Shown here one piece after another: positions 1 through 7,754 of a stretch of DNA of 64,000 bases. Positions within the stretch are counted from its first letter, which is position 1; each line of letters starts with the position of its first letter. The notes under the pieces are model-generated. The model saw nothing but the letters and a program-made list of their open reading frames with translations. It was not told the DNA's origin and made no database searches. Source of the stretch: JAGOEF01 sp964511665 (lineage in GTDB: Bacteria; Bacteroidota; Bacteroidia; Bacteroidales; ML635J-15); assembly GCA_964511665.1 (NCBI GenBank), contig CAZEHA010000013.1, forward strand, positions 1 to 64,000, given 5' to 3'. Both the position numbers and the translations under genes were made by a program.

Positions 1-1497
1 GGTATTGCCGATGCCGGTAAAACTACTGAGTTGAACATACAGGCGCCCGGTTTAAAAGGCACACACTCCCTCCTACTGGAATTGTATGCCGTGCCACCTC
101 TTAACCTCGAGAAAAGACTGCGCTATCTGCTTAGTTATCCGCATGGTTGTGTTGAACAAATTGTGTCGGCCGCTTTCCCTCAATTGTATCTTCACTATGT
201 AACAGACCTGGACGATAAGCAGAAAAAGGCCACCCAAGACCATGTGAATGCCTGTATCGATATGCTGAATCGCTTTCAGCATTCGTCGGGTGGTTTTACC
301 TACTGGCCCGGATATTCATCGAATGTGAGCGCCTGGGGAACTACCTATGCAGGTCACTTCCTAGTTGAGGCTGAGAGCATGGGATATCAGGTTCCTGCAC
401 AACTTAAAAAGAATTGGCTGAAGTATCAGAAAGCCAAGGCCTCGGGCTGGATTGACGAAGGCTACAATTCGCAAACAGAACAGGCTTATCGGTTGTTTAG
501 CCTCGCTTTGGCCGGAAATGCCGATAAAGGCGCCATGAACAGAATGTTGCAAAACAAAAAGCTCAACAAAGAAGCAAAATGGCGATTGGCTGCAGCTTAT
601 CAGCTCACCGGAAATAAAGATATCGCAAAACAGTTGATACAAGATATCGATATGCAGGTGAAAGAATACTTCGAACTGGGAGGCAATTTCGGTTCGGCCC
701 TGCGCGATAGAGCTATGATACTCGAAACTTTGGTCTTGATGGGTGAAAAAGAAAAGGCATTCGAACTGGTAGTGAAAATATCGGAAGAACTCAATAAAGA
801 AAGTTGGTATAGCACACAAACCACTGCTTATGCCTTGCTGGCTATGTCGAAATATATCGCTAAAGAAAAACCAAGCGGAAACATCAATTGTCAATTGGTG
901 TTTAACGGGAACTCGTCCAATGTGAAATCGACAAAGCCCATGGTTCGAAAAACTTTAAGCATGAACGAAACCAGTGCCAATACTTTTTCGCTGAAAAACC
1001 TTGCCGGCGAAATGGTATACTATCGTCTGGTAATGGAATACGTTCCTCATTACGGGCAAGAAACAGCGGCCAATTCAAAGTTGAATATGAAAGTGGATTA
1101 TGTTACTCTCGACGGCACCACTTTAAACCCCGCAAATATAGTGCAGGGTACCGATTTTATTGCCATTGTTCAGGTGCAGACCTTGTCGAACTCAACCGAA
1201 TATGAGAATCTTGCTTTAAGTCAATTGTTCCCCTCGGGTTGGGAGATAATCAATAGCCGGATGTTCGAAACCGATATGGGAAATACTTCTTATGCCAGCT
1301 ATCAGGATATTCGCGACGACCGCATCTACACCTATTTCGATATTTTCTACGGAAGGACCAAGACATTTAAGGTGATGCTTAATGCCAGTTATTCAGGCAA
1401 GTTTTATATGCCTCCGGTTCACGTGTCGGCAATGTACGACAACTCAATTTTTGCAAGAAATACCGGACAATGGATTGAAATAGAAACGTCGTATTAA
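1..1497 (+). CDS. alpha-2-macroglobulin family protein, C-terminal part (5' truncated)
   Basis: The frame is open from base 1, so the gene starts before the window; the TTG at 31 is only an internal codon. About 498 residues are visible. The segment GCVEQ (145-159), within PHGCVEQ, matches the CxEQ thioester motif of bacterial alpha-2-macroglobulins, with both Cys and Gln kept. It is followed by a helical TED-like region with the FxYWPG motif usual in this family, then a beta-rich receptor-binding-like end (IEIETSY). Family role: large periplasmic or surface protease-trapping protein, often lipid-anchored and often paired with PBP1C; neither feature can be checked here. It converges on the NUDIX gene. 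Family assignment is firm; function is inferred. Confidence 0.9.
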   Translation, partial: GIADAGKTTELNIQAPGLKGTHSLLLELYAVPPLNLEKRLRYLLSYPHGCVEQIVSAAFPQLYLHYVTDLDDKQKKATQDHVNACIDMLNRFQHSSGGFTYWPGYSSNVSAWGTTYAGHFLVEAESMGYQVPAQLKKNWLKYQKAKASGWIDEGYNSQTEQAYRLFSLALAGNADKGAMNRMLQNKKLNKEAKWRLAAAYQLTGNKDIAKQLIQDIDMQVKEYFELGGNFGSALRDRAMILETLVLMGEKEKAFELVVKISEELNKESWYSTQTTAYALLAMSKYIAKEKPSGNINCQLVFNGNSSNVKSTKPMVRKTLSMNETSANTFSLKNLAGEMVYYRLVMEYVPHYGQETAANSKLNMKVDYVTLDGTTLNPANIVQGTDFIAIVQVQTLSNSTEYENLALSQLFPSGWEIINSRMFETDMGNTSYASYQDIRDDRIYTYFDIFYGRTKTFKVMLNASYSGKFYMPPVHVSAMYDNSIFARNTGQWIEIETSY

Positions 1498-1519
1498 CAG
1501 TATTGCATAGGTAAAAACC

Positions 1520-1948
1520 TCATAATGGCTTGCAATCGATTAAGAAGTGATCGATGATTTCGGCATGGTCGAAGGCCAAATTGGGAAGTGAATTAAGCCT
1601 AAACCAGCGTGCTTCAAGGGCATCGTCTTTTCCTTGTACATCGGTTTCGGTTTCGATAACAGCGTAGTGAACCATGGCAATATTTCTGCCTCTCGGATCT
1701 CGATGAATGGCGTCGTACGCCCTGAAGAAATGTAAGTTCTGCCCCCCTATTCCGGTTTCTTCGAATAGTTCCCTGTTGGCAGCTTCAATCAGCCGTTCAC
1801 CCATATCAACAAAACCACCGGGCAAAGCCCAGCAATTGCGAAATGGTTCGTTCTTACGCTTAATTAGCAATACCGAAAGTGTTTGTGTTGCAATAAGCAA
1901 AATATCTACGGTAATCATGGCACGCGGATAGGTATACGTATAGCTCAT
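1520..1948 (-). CDS. NUDIX hydrolase (ADP-ribose pyrophosphatase-like)
   Basis: A 142-residue protein with a complete Nudix box, GGFVDMGE..., ending RELFEETGI; the pattern G-x5-E-x7-REUxEExGU is satisfied, with catalytic glutamates in REL-F-EE. It should hydrolyse a nucleoside diphosphate linked to another group using Mg2+. The N-terminal strand ITVDILLIA plus RKNEPFRNCWALPGG resembles the ADP-ribose/NrtR-type Nudix subgroup, but without a C-terminal winged helix, so an enzyme is more likely than the NrtR regulator. It lies 18 nt downstream of the AlbA_2 gene on the same strand, probably co-transcribed. The substrate cannot be read from sequence. Confidence 0.9.
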   Translation of the reverse strand: MSYTYTYPRAMITVDILLIATQTLSVLLIKRKNEPFRNCWALPGGFVDMGERLIEAANRELFEETGIGGQNLHFFRAYDAIHRDPRGRNIAMVHYAVIETETDVQGKDDALEARWFRLNSLPNLAFDHAEIIDHFLIDCKPL

Positions 1949-1966
1949 AGGGCAATTTTAAATAGG

Positions 1967-2596
1967 TTAATATTTTCTGCGAAACAATGTTTCTTTTTCG
2001 GTAATTTCCATCTCTATCAGTTCCATTACAATAAGTCGTATGAGGAGATTTTCGGTCATCCTCTTGCTCATATTGGTAATTTGAATGCAAGTTTCGAGGC
2101 CGGCTACCTGTTTGTGCTCAAGGTAGTTGAATAACATCTCAACGTTTCTGTCGAATGTAACAACTGTGTGCCCGGCAATTTTTTTTAGTCGCTGTGTCTC
2201 GAGCCAGATGCGGTTGGCCGGTATGTTTTTGTCGTTATAACGAATAAAAACTTTCCATCTACCATCGTCATCGGGTGCGTAATATGGCTCAATACCCCTA
2301 AATTCGATAACAACTTCTATTACTGTTTTATCTCCCGAACGATGCCGAATAATTGAAAACGGCATAACAGGCCTGCAATAGAATTGCGAGGCCTTTTCAA
2401 TCATATACAACTCTTCGCTGCTATCGACACCTGCAATTTTTCCGTTGTCTTTTACTCCAAGCAACAGCGATCCACCATCGGTATTGGCAAAGGCGACCAG
2501 CGAGCGAGCAATTTTTTGTGAATTGCTAACACAATACTTAAAGTCGAGTTTTCGACCTTCGCCTTGTAAAATCATTTCTTGCAACAATGAAGACAT
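1967..2596 (-). CDS. AlbA_2 (Schlafen-like) domain putative DNA-binding protein
   Basis: The start ATG at 2596 (MSSLLQEM) is preferred to an upstream TTG at 2611. The protein has 209 residues. Residues about 10-115 match the AlbA_2/divergent AAA_4 domain: EGRKLDFKYCVSN, then SLVAFANTDGGSLLLGVKDNG, the usual ‘AFANTxGGxlliGV’ signature, then the second half EFRGIEPYYAPDD. Known relatives bind nucleic acids and are often annotated as ATP-binding or transcriptional regulators. The C-terminal 90 residues look like a helical, winged-helix-type segment (NYLEHKQVAGLETCIQITNM, MTENLLIRLIVMELIEME). It is the first gene of a two-gene unit with the NUDIX hydrolase. A terminator-like hairpin lies in its leader. 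Confidence 0.8.
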   Translation of the reverse strand: MSSLLQEMILQGEGRKLDFKYCVSNSQKIARSLVAFANTDGGSLLLGVKDNGKIAGVDSSEELYMIEKASQFYCRPVMPFSIIRHRSGDKTVIEVVIEFRGIEPYYAPDDDGRWKVFIRYNDKNIPANRIWLETQRLKKIAGHTVVTFDRNVEMLFNYLEHKQVAGLETCIQITNMSKRMTENLLIRLIVMELIEMEITEKETLFRRKY

Positions 2597-2624
2597 ACGA
2601 TTTTTTTGCAAAAATAAAAAAAAA

Positions 2625-2643
2625 GCGCCCGGGGGACGGGCGC
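2625..2643 (-). terminator. terminator-like hairpin in the leader of the AlbA_2 gene
   Basis: GCGCCC (2625-2630) pairs perfectly with GGGCGC (2638-2643). Read on the minus strand the hairpin is followed by a run of eight T, then ATTTTT, and the start codon is only 28 nt further on. A second hairpin, AAACTACT/AGTAGTTT (2646-2653/2658-2665), lies just before it on the same strand. As there is no upstream minus-strand gene, this is either the end of a small RNA or a transcription attenuator. Confidence 0.6.
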
Positions 2644-2665
2644 ATAAACTACTTTGAAGTAGTTT

Positions 2666-2995
2666 TTCTTATCAATTACCACATATTGAAAAGATTCAAT
2701 TATAAAACCATTGAGTTTGCAAAATGTTCAACAAATAACAATATTTTGAAAAAAAAATGTGTAAAATTTTCTAACTAACTGAATAACAAGCATTATGTAA
2801 TTGTCGTGACTCCCCAAATGAAGTACATAAATAAAAGATATCTACAATAAATATGAAAGTTTTCGAAATTTTATAAATATTAATTAGCATTTATGTACTT
2901 AATTATTAATTTAGCATCGTGAATAATGCATGGTATTTTTTCGAAAAAAATTGTTTCTTTGTTCTATAGTTTAGCCGGCAAAACAATGAATAGTA
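2666..2995. other. AT-rich regulatory region upstream of the cyd operon with a 12-bp inverted repeat
   Basis: There is no coding potential in this stretch. It contains a perfect 12-bp inverted repeat, AAGTACATAAAT (2821-2832) and ATTTATGTACTT (2889-2900), with arms 56 bp apart. The right arm continues into TACTTAATTA (2896-2905), a decamer that recurs as one arm of the dyad at 9694-9725. A weak -7 candidate, TAGTTTAG, lies near 2967-2974 just upstream of the DUF4492 start; no convincing -33 element was found. The region presumably carries the oxygen-responsive control of cytochrome bd, which is inference. Confidence 0.5.
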
Positions 2996-3235
2996 ATGAA
3001 GGTATTTAGAAACATATTTTATTTTTACTACGATGGTTTCAGGAATATGCCCCGATGGGGGCGCATGGCCTGGGCAATTATTTTGCTTAAAGGAATAATC
3101 GTTTTCGTTCTGGTTAAATTCATATTTTTCCCAAATTTCCTGAAAAAGAATTTCGACACCGACGAAGAGAGAAGTAATTATGTACTTGAACAATTAACCA
3201 ATACACCTGACAACAATGATGCTACTGAACGTTGA
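2996..3235 (+). CDS. DUF4492 family small membrane protein
   Basis: A 79-residue protein with an N-terminal amphipathic stretch (MKVFRNIFYFYYDGFRNM), one clear transmembrane helix (about 25-45, AWAIILLKGIIVFVLVKFIF) and a short charged tail. The family DUF4492 is known to sit directly before cydA in Bacteroidota. Its last 20 nt overlap the cydA start in another frame, so translation of the two is probably coupled. Function is not established; context suggests assembly or stability of cytochrome bd. It is the first gene of the cyd operon. Confidence 0.85.
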   Translation: MKVFRNIFYFYYDGFRNMPRWGRMAWAIILLKGIIVFVLVKFIFFPNFLKKNFDTDEERSNYVLEQLTNTPDNNDATER

Positions 3236-4775
3236 TCCGTCGCTGGTAGACTGGTCGAGGGCGCAATTTGCGTTAACGGCAATGTATCACTGGATTTTTG
3301 TACCCATCACATTGGGTATATTATTCATAATTGCCATTATGGAAACCATTTACGTTAAAACCGGAGACCCGGAGTGGAAACGAATCACCAAATTTTGGAT
3401 GAAGCTATTCGGGATAAATTTTGCAATTGGTGTTGCCACCGGAATTATTCTGGAGTTTGAGTTTGGCACCAACTGGTCGAATTATTCTTGGTTTGTGGGC
3501 GATATTTTTGGTGCCCCTCTTGCAATAGAGGGGATTATGGCATTTTTTATGGAGTCGACATTTATTGCCATAATGTTTTTTGGATGGAATAAGGTTAGTA
3601 AAAAGTTTCACCTTGCATCAACATGGCTAACAGCCATCGGAGCCAATTTGTCGGCATTATGGATACTGGTTGCCAATGGATGGATGCAATTTCCGGTAGG
3701 CATGGCATTTAATCCCGATACAGCACGCAACGAGATGTTAAATTTTTGGGAGGTGTTTCTATCTCCGGTTGCTGTAAATAAGTTTATTCACACCATATCG
3801 AGTGGTTATATTGTAGCATCCATGTTTGTTATTGGTGTAAGTGCCTATTTTTTGTTGCGTAAGCGAGAGGCATTGCTGGCAAAGCGAAGCATTGTTATTG
3901 CTGCGGTATTCGGTTTGATAGGTAGTTTTTCGGTTATTTTTACCGGTCACGGCTCTGCTGTTCAGGTTGCCGAGAAACAGCCCATGAAACTGGCAGCCAT
4001 GGAAGGCCTGTATAAAGGTGGCGAACAAGCAGAATTCATAGGTATTGGAGTATTAAATCCTTCGAAAACCGTAAACGATGGCAACGAAGCTTTCCTGTTC
4101 AAGATTGGTTTCCCCGGAGTGCTGTCGTATTTGATTAGCTTCGACAAAAATCATTTTGTGCCCGGTGTCGAAGACTTGGTTAATGGGGTTCCCGAAAGAG
4201 GCATATTATCGGCTCAGGAACGCATCGACCGTGGTAAGATTGCCAATGCTGCACTGCGAAACTATAAAGAAGCCAAAGAATCGGGCAACACCGAGTTGGC
4301 TGCTTCCGAGCTTGCATTGTTTGAAGAAAACTTCTCGCATTTTGGCTATGGTTTTTTGAAATCACCCGAAGATATTGTTCCCCACGTTCCACTGGTATTT
4401 TACAGCTTTCATGTTATGGTAATACTGGGTGGTTTGTTTGTGCTGATATTTGCCGCTTTTTTGTTTTTCACATTAAGAAACACAATTGAGCATCTTACCT
4501 GGCGTAAACCGCTGTTCTGGTTGGGGATTTTGGGCATTCCGCTCAGTTTTATTGCATCAGAGGCCGGCTGGGTTGTTGCCGAAGTGGGAAGGCAACCCTG
4601 GGTTGTTCAGGACCTGATGCCTGTATCGGCAGCTGTTACCCGAATTTCGACGCTTTCGGTGCAGATAACATTCTGGATTTTTGCATTCATTTTCACAGCT
4701 TTGCTAATTGCCGAAATCAGCATTATGACACGTCAAATTAAAATTGGACCAGCGAAAGGAGAAAAACAATCATGA
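3216..4775 (+). CDS. cydA: cytochrome bd ubiquinol oxidase subunit I
   Basis: A 519-residue polytopic membrane protein that oxidises quinol and holds hemes b558, b595 and d. Recognisable elements: RAQFALTAMYHWIFVPIT with the N-terminal heme-ligand His, KFIHTISSGY with a second heme-ligand His, EKQPMKLAAMEGLY (start of the quinol-binding Q-loop, with its conserved Lys and Glu), FHVMV with the candidate heme-b558 Met, and GRQPWVV, the family signature. The double ATG (3216 and 3219) leaves the exact start open by one codon. It overlaps DUF4492 by 20 nt at the start and cydB by 4 nt (ATGA) at the end, so the operon is tightly coupled. Expected role: high-affinity O2 reduction in a microaerophilic or nanaerobic lifestyle. 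Confidence 0.97.
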   Translation: MMLLNVDPSLVDWSRAQFALTAMYHWIFVPITLGILFIIAIMETIYVKTGDPEWKRITKFWMKLFGINFAIGVATGIILEFEFGTNWSNYSWFVGDIFGAPLAIEGIMAFFMESTFIAIMFFGWNKVSKKFHLASTWLTAIGANLSALWILVANGWMQFPVGMAFNPDTARNEMLNFWEVFLSPVAVNKFIHTISSGYIVASMFVIGVSAYFLLRKREALLAKRSIVIAAVFGLIGSFSVIFTGHGSAVQVAEKQPMKLAAMEGLYKGGEQAEFIGIGVLNPSKTVNDGNEAFLFKIGFPGVLSYLISFDKNHFVPGVEDLVNGVPERGILSAQERIDRGKIANAALRNYKEAKESGNTELAASELALFEENFSHFGYGFLKSPEDIVPHVPLVFYSFHVMVILGGLFVLIFAAFLFFTLRNTIEHLTWRKPLFWLGILGIPLSFIASEAGWVVAEVGRQPWVVQDLMPVSAAVTRISTLSVQITFWIFAFIFTALLIAEISIMTRQIKIGPAKGEKQS

Positions 4776-5911
4776 TAACACTAATTTCGTTCACATTTCT
4801 GCAAGAATACTGGTGGTTCATAATTTCTGCCTTAGGTGCAGCCCTGGTATTTTTACTATTTGTTCAAGGTGGCCAAACTTTTATTTATGGAATTGGCCGC
4901 AACGAAACCGAACGTAGTATGCTGGTGAATACATTGGGGCGCAAGTGGGAGTTTACTTTCACTACTTTAGTCACGTTTGGCGGTGCATTCTTTGCTTCAT
5001 TTCCCCTATTCTACTCTACCAGCTTTGGTGGAGCATATTGGGTTTGGACAATACTACTGCTGGCTTTTATCATACAGGCTGTGTCGTATGAATTTCGCAC
5101 CAAACCATCGAATGTATTGGGCAAGAAAACTTTCGAGGTGATGTTGTTTCTTAACGGTTTGCTGGGTACCATATTGTTGGGCACTGCGGTGGGAACTTTT
5201 TTTAACGGAGCCATGTTTTCGCACGACTACCTGAATCATGTGGACTGGCACCACCCTGCACGTGGACTAGAAGCAGTACTAAATCTTCACAATCTATTGC
5301 TGGGTGTAACAGTTTTCTTTTTGTCGAGGGTATTGGGATTGCTTTATTTTATGAATACCATTAATCACGACATCATACTGAAGCGGTCGAAACAAAAACT
5401 CATGTTGAACGGTGTTTTATTTGTATTAGTATTTCTAAGTTTTACCATTTGGTTGATGCTGAAACCCGGTTTTGCTGTGAATAGCGAGACTGCGGAGGTA
5501 TATATGCAAGATTATAAGTATCTGATTAACCTTATCGAAATGCCCATTGTGTTGGTAATGTTTCTTGTTGGGGTGCTGGCCGTGCTTTGGGGAATTATTC
5601 GCAGTTTGCTTCCAGGAAGAATTTATGATAAGGGAATTTGGTTTGCGGGATTGGGAACCTTTCTTGTTGTTCTAAGCCTTTTCTTAATAGCCGGGTTCAA
5701 CAATACTGCATTTTATCCTTCTGTTCACAACATACAGTATTCTCTTACAATATACAATGCCAGCAGCAGCGAATATACTCTGGGCGTGATGGCAGTGGTT
5801 TCGTTGCTGGTACCTTTTGTGCTGGCATATATTGTAATTGCATGGAGGTCTATCAATAAGAAAAAGATTGATATTGATGAAATAGAAGATAAAAACGAAC
5901 ATAAATACTAA
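4772..5911 (+). CDS. cydB: cytochrome bd ubiquinol oxidase subunit II
   Basis: A 379-residue protein with about nine hydrophobic helices and the layout of CydB: an early WWFIISALGAALVFLLFVQGGQT segment (the family start is usually W-x2-I-x4-G-x2-ll-x-F-x2-GG) and a C-terminal YNASSSEYTL...PFVLAYIVIAW segment typical of Bacteroidota CydB. It pairs with CydA to form the oxidase core. The start codon overlaps the cydA stop. After its stop there are 7 nt before the small membrane protein at 5919, which reads as a further subunit of the same operon. Confidence 0.96.
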   Translation: MITLISFTFLQEYWWFIISALGAALVFLLFVQGGQTFIYGIGRNETERSMLVNTLGRKWEFTFTTLVTFGGAFFASFPLFYSTSFGGAYWVWTILLLAFIIQAVSYEFRTKPSNVLGKKTFEVMLFLNGLLGTILLGTAVGTFFNGAMFSHDYLNHVDWHHPARGLEAVLNLHNLLLGVTVFFLSRVLGLLYFMNTINHDIILKRSKQKLMLNGVLFVLVFLSFTIWLMLKPGFAVNSETAEVYMQDYKYLINLIEMPIVLVMFLVGVLAVLWGIIRSLLPGRIYDKGIWFAGLGTFLVVLSLFLIAGFNNTAFYPSVHNIQYSLTIYNASSSEYTLGVMAVVSLLVPFVLAYIVIAWRSINKKKIDIDEIEDKNEHKY

Positions 5912-5918
5912 TGAAACA

Positions 5919-6062
5919 ATGAAATATCTTCCCGAAATATTGAGTTTACTGATGTGGCCGGCATTAATTGTAATGTCATATTTCATGAGTAGCCTGGCGC
6001 TGAAATACTTTCATAAAAAAGCTGCAGCTGAGCTCGAAAACGAGGTTCCCGAAGGAGAATAA
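5919..6062 (+). CDS. 47-residue single-pass membrane protein, candidate CydX/CydS-like subunit
   Basis: An ATG at 5919, 7 nt after the cydB stop, opens a frame of 47 codons. The translation begins MKYLPEILSLLMWPALIVM and has one transmembrane helix (about residues 6-28, LLMWPALIVMSYFMSSLAL), then KYFHKK and an acidic tail ELENEVPEGE. Size, single helix, position directly after cydB and a Trp near the N-terminal side all recall CydX of Proteobacteria (about 37 residues) and CydS of Geobacillus, but I cannot align it with confidence. The charged, in-frame, non-repetitive composition argues for a real gene. It is shorter than most gene-calling cut-offs and is likely to be missed. Confidence 0.7.
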   Translation: MKYLPEILSLLMWPALIVMSYFMSSLALKYFHKKAAAELENEVPEGE

Positions 6063-6111
6063 TTAACAGAGGAACTGTATCTGCTTCAGTCTTAATGATG
6101 TGTTAATGTTA

Positions 6112-6141
6112 TTGATTTCATTAACTAAAGTGTTACATTTG
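6112..6141 (+). promoter_or_regulatory. promoter of the two-component system with an overlapping dyad
   Basis: A -33 TTG (6112-6114), a 19-bp spacer and -7 TACATTTG (6134-6141) match the Bacteroidota consensus TTG-N19-21-TAnnTTTG. The expected start of transcription is near 6146, about 48 nt before the kinase ATG. A dyad GTTAATG (6102-6108) / CATTAAC (6119-6125) is centred on the -33 element, and GTGTTA occurs twice 30 bp apart (6100 and 6130). These would suit binding by a regulator, possibly the response regulator itself. Confidence 0.7.
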
Positions 6142-6193
6142 TAAAACTTGTAGCGCAGAGTATTGTGCAAAGGTTTTATAATAATGTAGTGTG

Positions 6194-7723
6194 ATGAAGA
6201 AGAAACGAATTCTTTACTTTATCGTTGTGCTGATGTCGGTATCGCTGTTGCTGATAATAGTAATGCAAACCGGCCACATCCTGCGTTCGTACAACGAAAA
6301 GAAGGAACTGGTTGACAGAGGAGTGCGTGAAGCACTATCGAATGCATTGCGGCGGCTCGAAAAACAGGATGCCATGTTTTTTGTTTACGACAAAATGATG
6401 AGCGACAAACTTCCGAAGCACGACAGCACCTACCCCGTCGATCCGAATATGTCGCAGTTTGGCTACAATCCCTATCCTGCAAAGCGCCCGTCGACCAACT
6501 TTAGTATTTCGATAAGTTTTCCTCACGGAGGCACTCAAATTGTTGAATTCAGCAGCACCGAGGCTTCCAATTATTTCTCGTATTCGGTTTTCGAAAGATA
6601 TTTTAACGAAAACATTGTATCGAACCCCGTGGGAATCGACCAGCTGATTATGGAACTTGAAAAAGAATATGAAATACGGCGCAAACCAATCGAGAAATGT
6701 TTCGATAAGAATTTTATTAAAGATGTGATAGCCACCGAGCTTCAGCAGCGGGGTCTGGAACTCGATTTTGAGTTTGCTCTCGGCGACGGAGAGCAGCAAA
6801 TTAAAATGAAGTCGGATAATTTCGACGAGAACTATTCCGACGACACCTATAAAATGAATCTGACTCCCGGTCATATTCTTTCAAATCCCGATGCCTTATA
6901 TATTTATTTTCCGGGCAAACGTAAATATGTGCTTCAAGGAATATGGGCACAGGTAATATCTTCGGTTGTTTTTACCCTGATAATTCTTATTACCTTTGTT
7001 ATTACCTTGTTTACCATGTATCGACAGAAAAAAATAAGCGAAATAAAAAGCGATTTTGTGAATAATATGACGCATGAGTTTAAAACCCCATTGGCGACAA
7101 TACAACTTGCCGCTGCTGCTATTAAAAACCCCAAAATGCGCGATAACCCTCAGGTTCTTGAGAAGTTCACCGACATTATCAATCAGGAAACGCAGAAAAT
7201 GAACCACCACGTTGAGCAGGTGCTGCAAATGGCGCTGCTCGACAAAGAAAGCTTGCGCTTGAAAAAAGAGCCCGTTGATATGCACGAGATTATCGAAAAG
7301 GCCATTTCGAACATCGAACTGATTATTAAAGAACGTGAGGGCATAATAAAACCGGTGTTAAATGCCGAAAATCATGTGATAATAGCCGATAAAGACACCC
7401 TGTTGAACGTGGTAAACAACTTGCTCGACAATGCCAATAAATATTCTACCGAAGCCCCCGAAATATCGATATTTACCTACAACCGAAATCAGTTTTTCGT
7501 AATAGAAGTCGAAGATAAAGGCATTGGTATGAGTAAAGATGTTCAGAATCGCGTTTTCGACAAGTTCTATCGGGCTCCTACCGGCAATATTCATAATATC
7601 AAGGGTTTTGGACTGGGTTTAAACTATGTTCGCGAAATTGTACTTGCGCATAAGGGCGATATTCAAATAAAAAGTACTCAGTGTAAGGGCACAACATTTA
7701 CTATTAGCTTGCCATTGCAATAA
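6194..7723 (+). CDS. sensor histidine kinase (RprX-like)
   Basis: The ATG at 6194 is chosen over the adjacent GTG at 6191. The protein has 509 residues: TM1 at about 6-26, a periplasmic region of about 220 residues, TM2 at about 250-275 (VISSVVFTLIILITFVITLF), then directly the HisKA domain with NNMTHEFKTPL (phospho-His), the N box NNLLDNANKYS, G1 DKGIGM and G2 GFGLGL. No HAMP domain is visible. The periplasmic part has no family I recognise. Architecture and the partner regulator 31 bp downstream resemble RprX/RprY of Bacteroides. Signal unknown; position after the cyd operon does not prove a link. Confidence 0.9.
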   Translation: MKKKRILYFIVVLMSVSLLLIIVMQTGHILRSYNEKKELVDRGVREALSNALRRLEKQDAMFFVYDKMMSDKLPKHDSTYPVDPNMSQFGYNPYPAKRPSTNFSISISFPHGGTQIVEFSSTEASNYFSYSVFERYFNENIVSNPVGIDQLIMELEKEYEIRRKPIEKCFDKNFIKDVIATELQQRGLELDFEFALGDGEQQIKMKSDNFDENYSDDTYKMNLTPGHILSNPDALYIYFPGKRKYVLQGIWAQVISSVVFTLIILITFVITLFTMYRQKKISEIKSDFVNNMTHEFKTPLATIQLAAAAIKNPKMRDNPQVLEKFTDIINQETQKMNHHVEQVLQMALLDKESLRLKKEPVDMHEIIEKAISNIELIIKEREGIIKPVLNAENHVIIADKDTLLNVVNNLLDNANKYSTEAPEISIFTYNRNQFFVIEVEDKGIGMSKDVQNRVFDKFYRAPTGNIHNIKGFGLGLNYVREIVLAHKGDIQIKSTQCKGTTFTISLPLQ

Positions 7724-7754
7724 ATAATTTATAACTAAAACTTAATAACCGAAG

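Noticed and set aside
361..894. 177-codon minus-strand frame within the alpha-2-macroglobulin gene
   Set aside because: Shadow of the codon pattern of the real gene; Phe/Ser/His-rich translation with no domain.
6335..6874. 179-codon minus-strand frame within the histidine kinase
   Set aside because: Lies antisense to a complete kinase gene and has no recognisable features.
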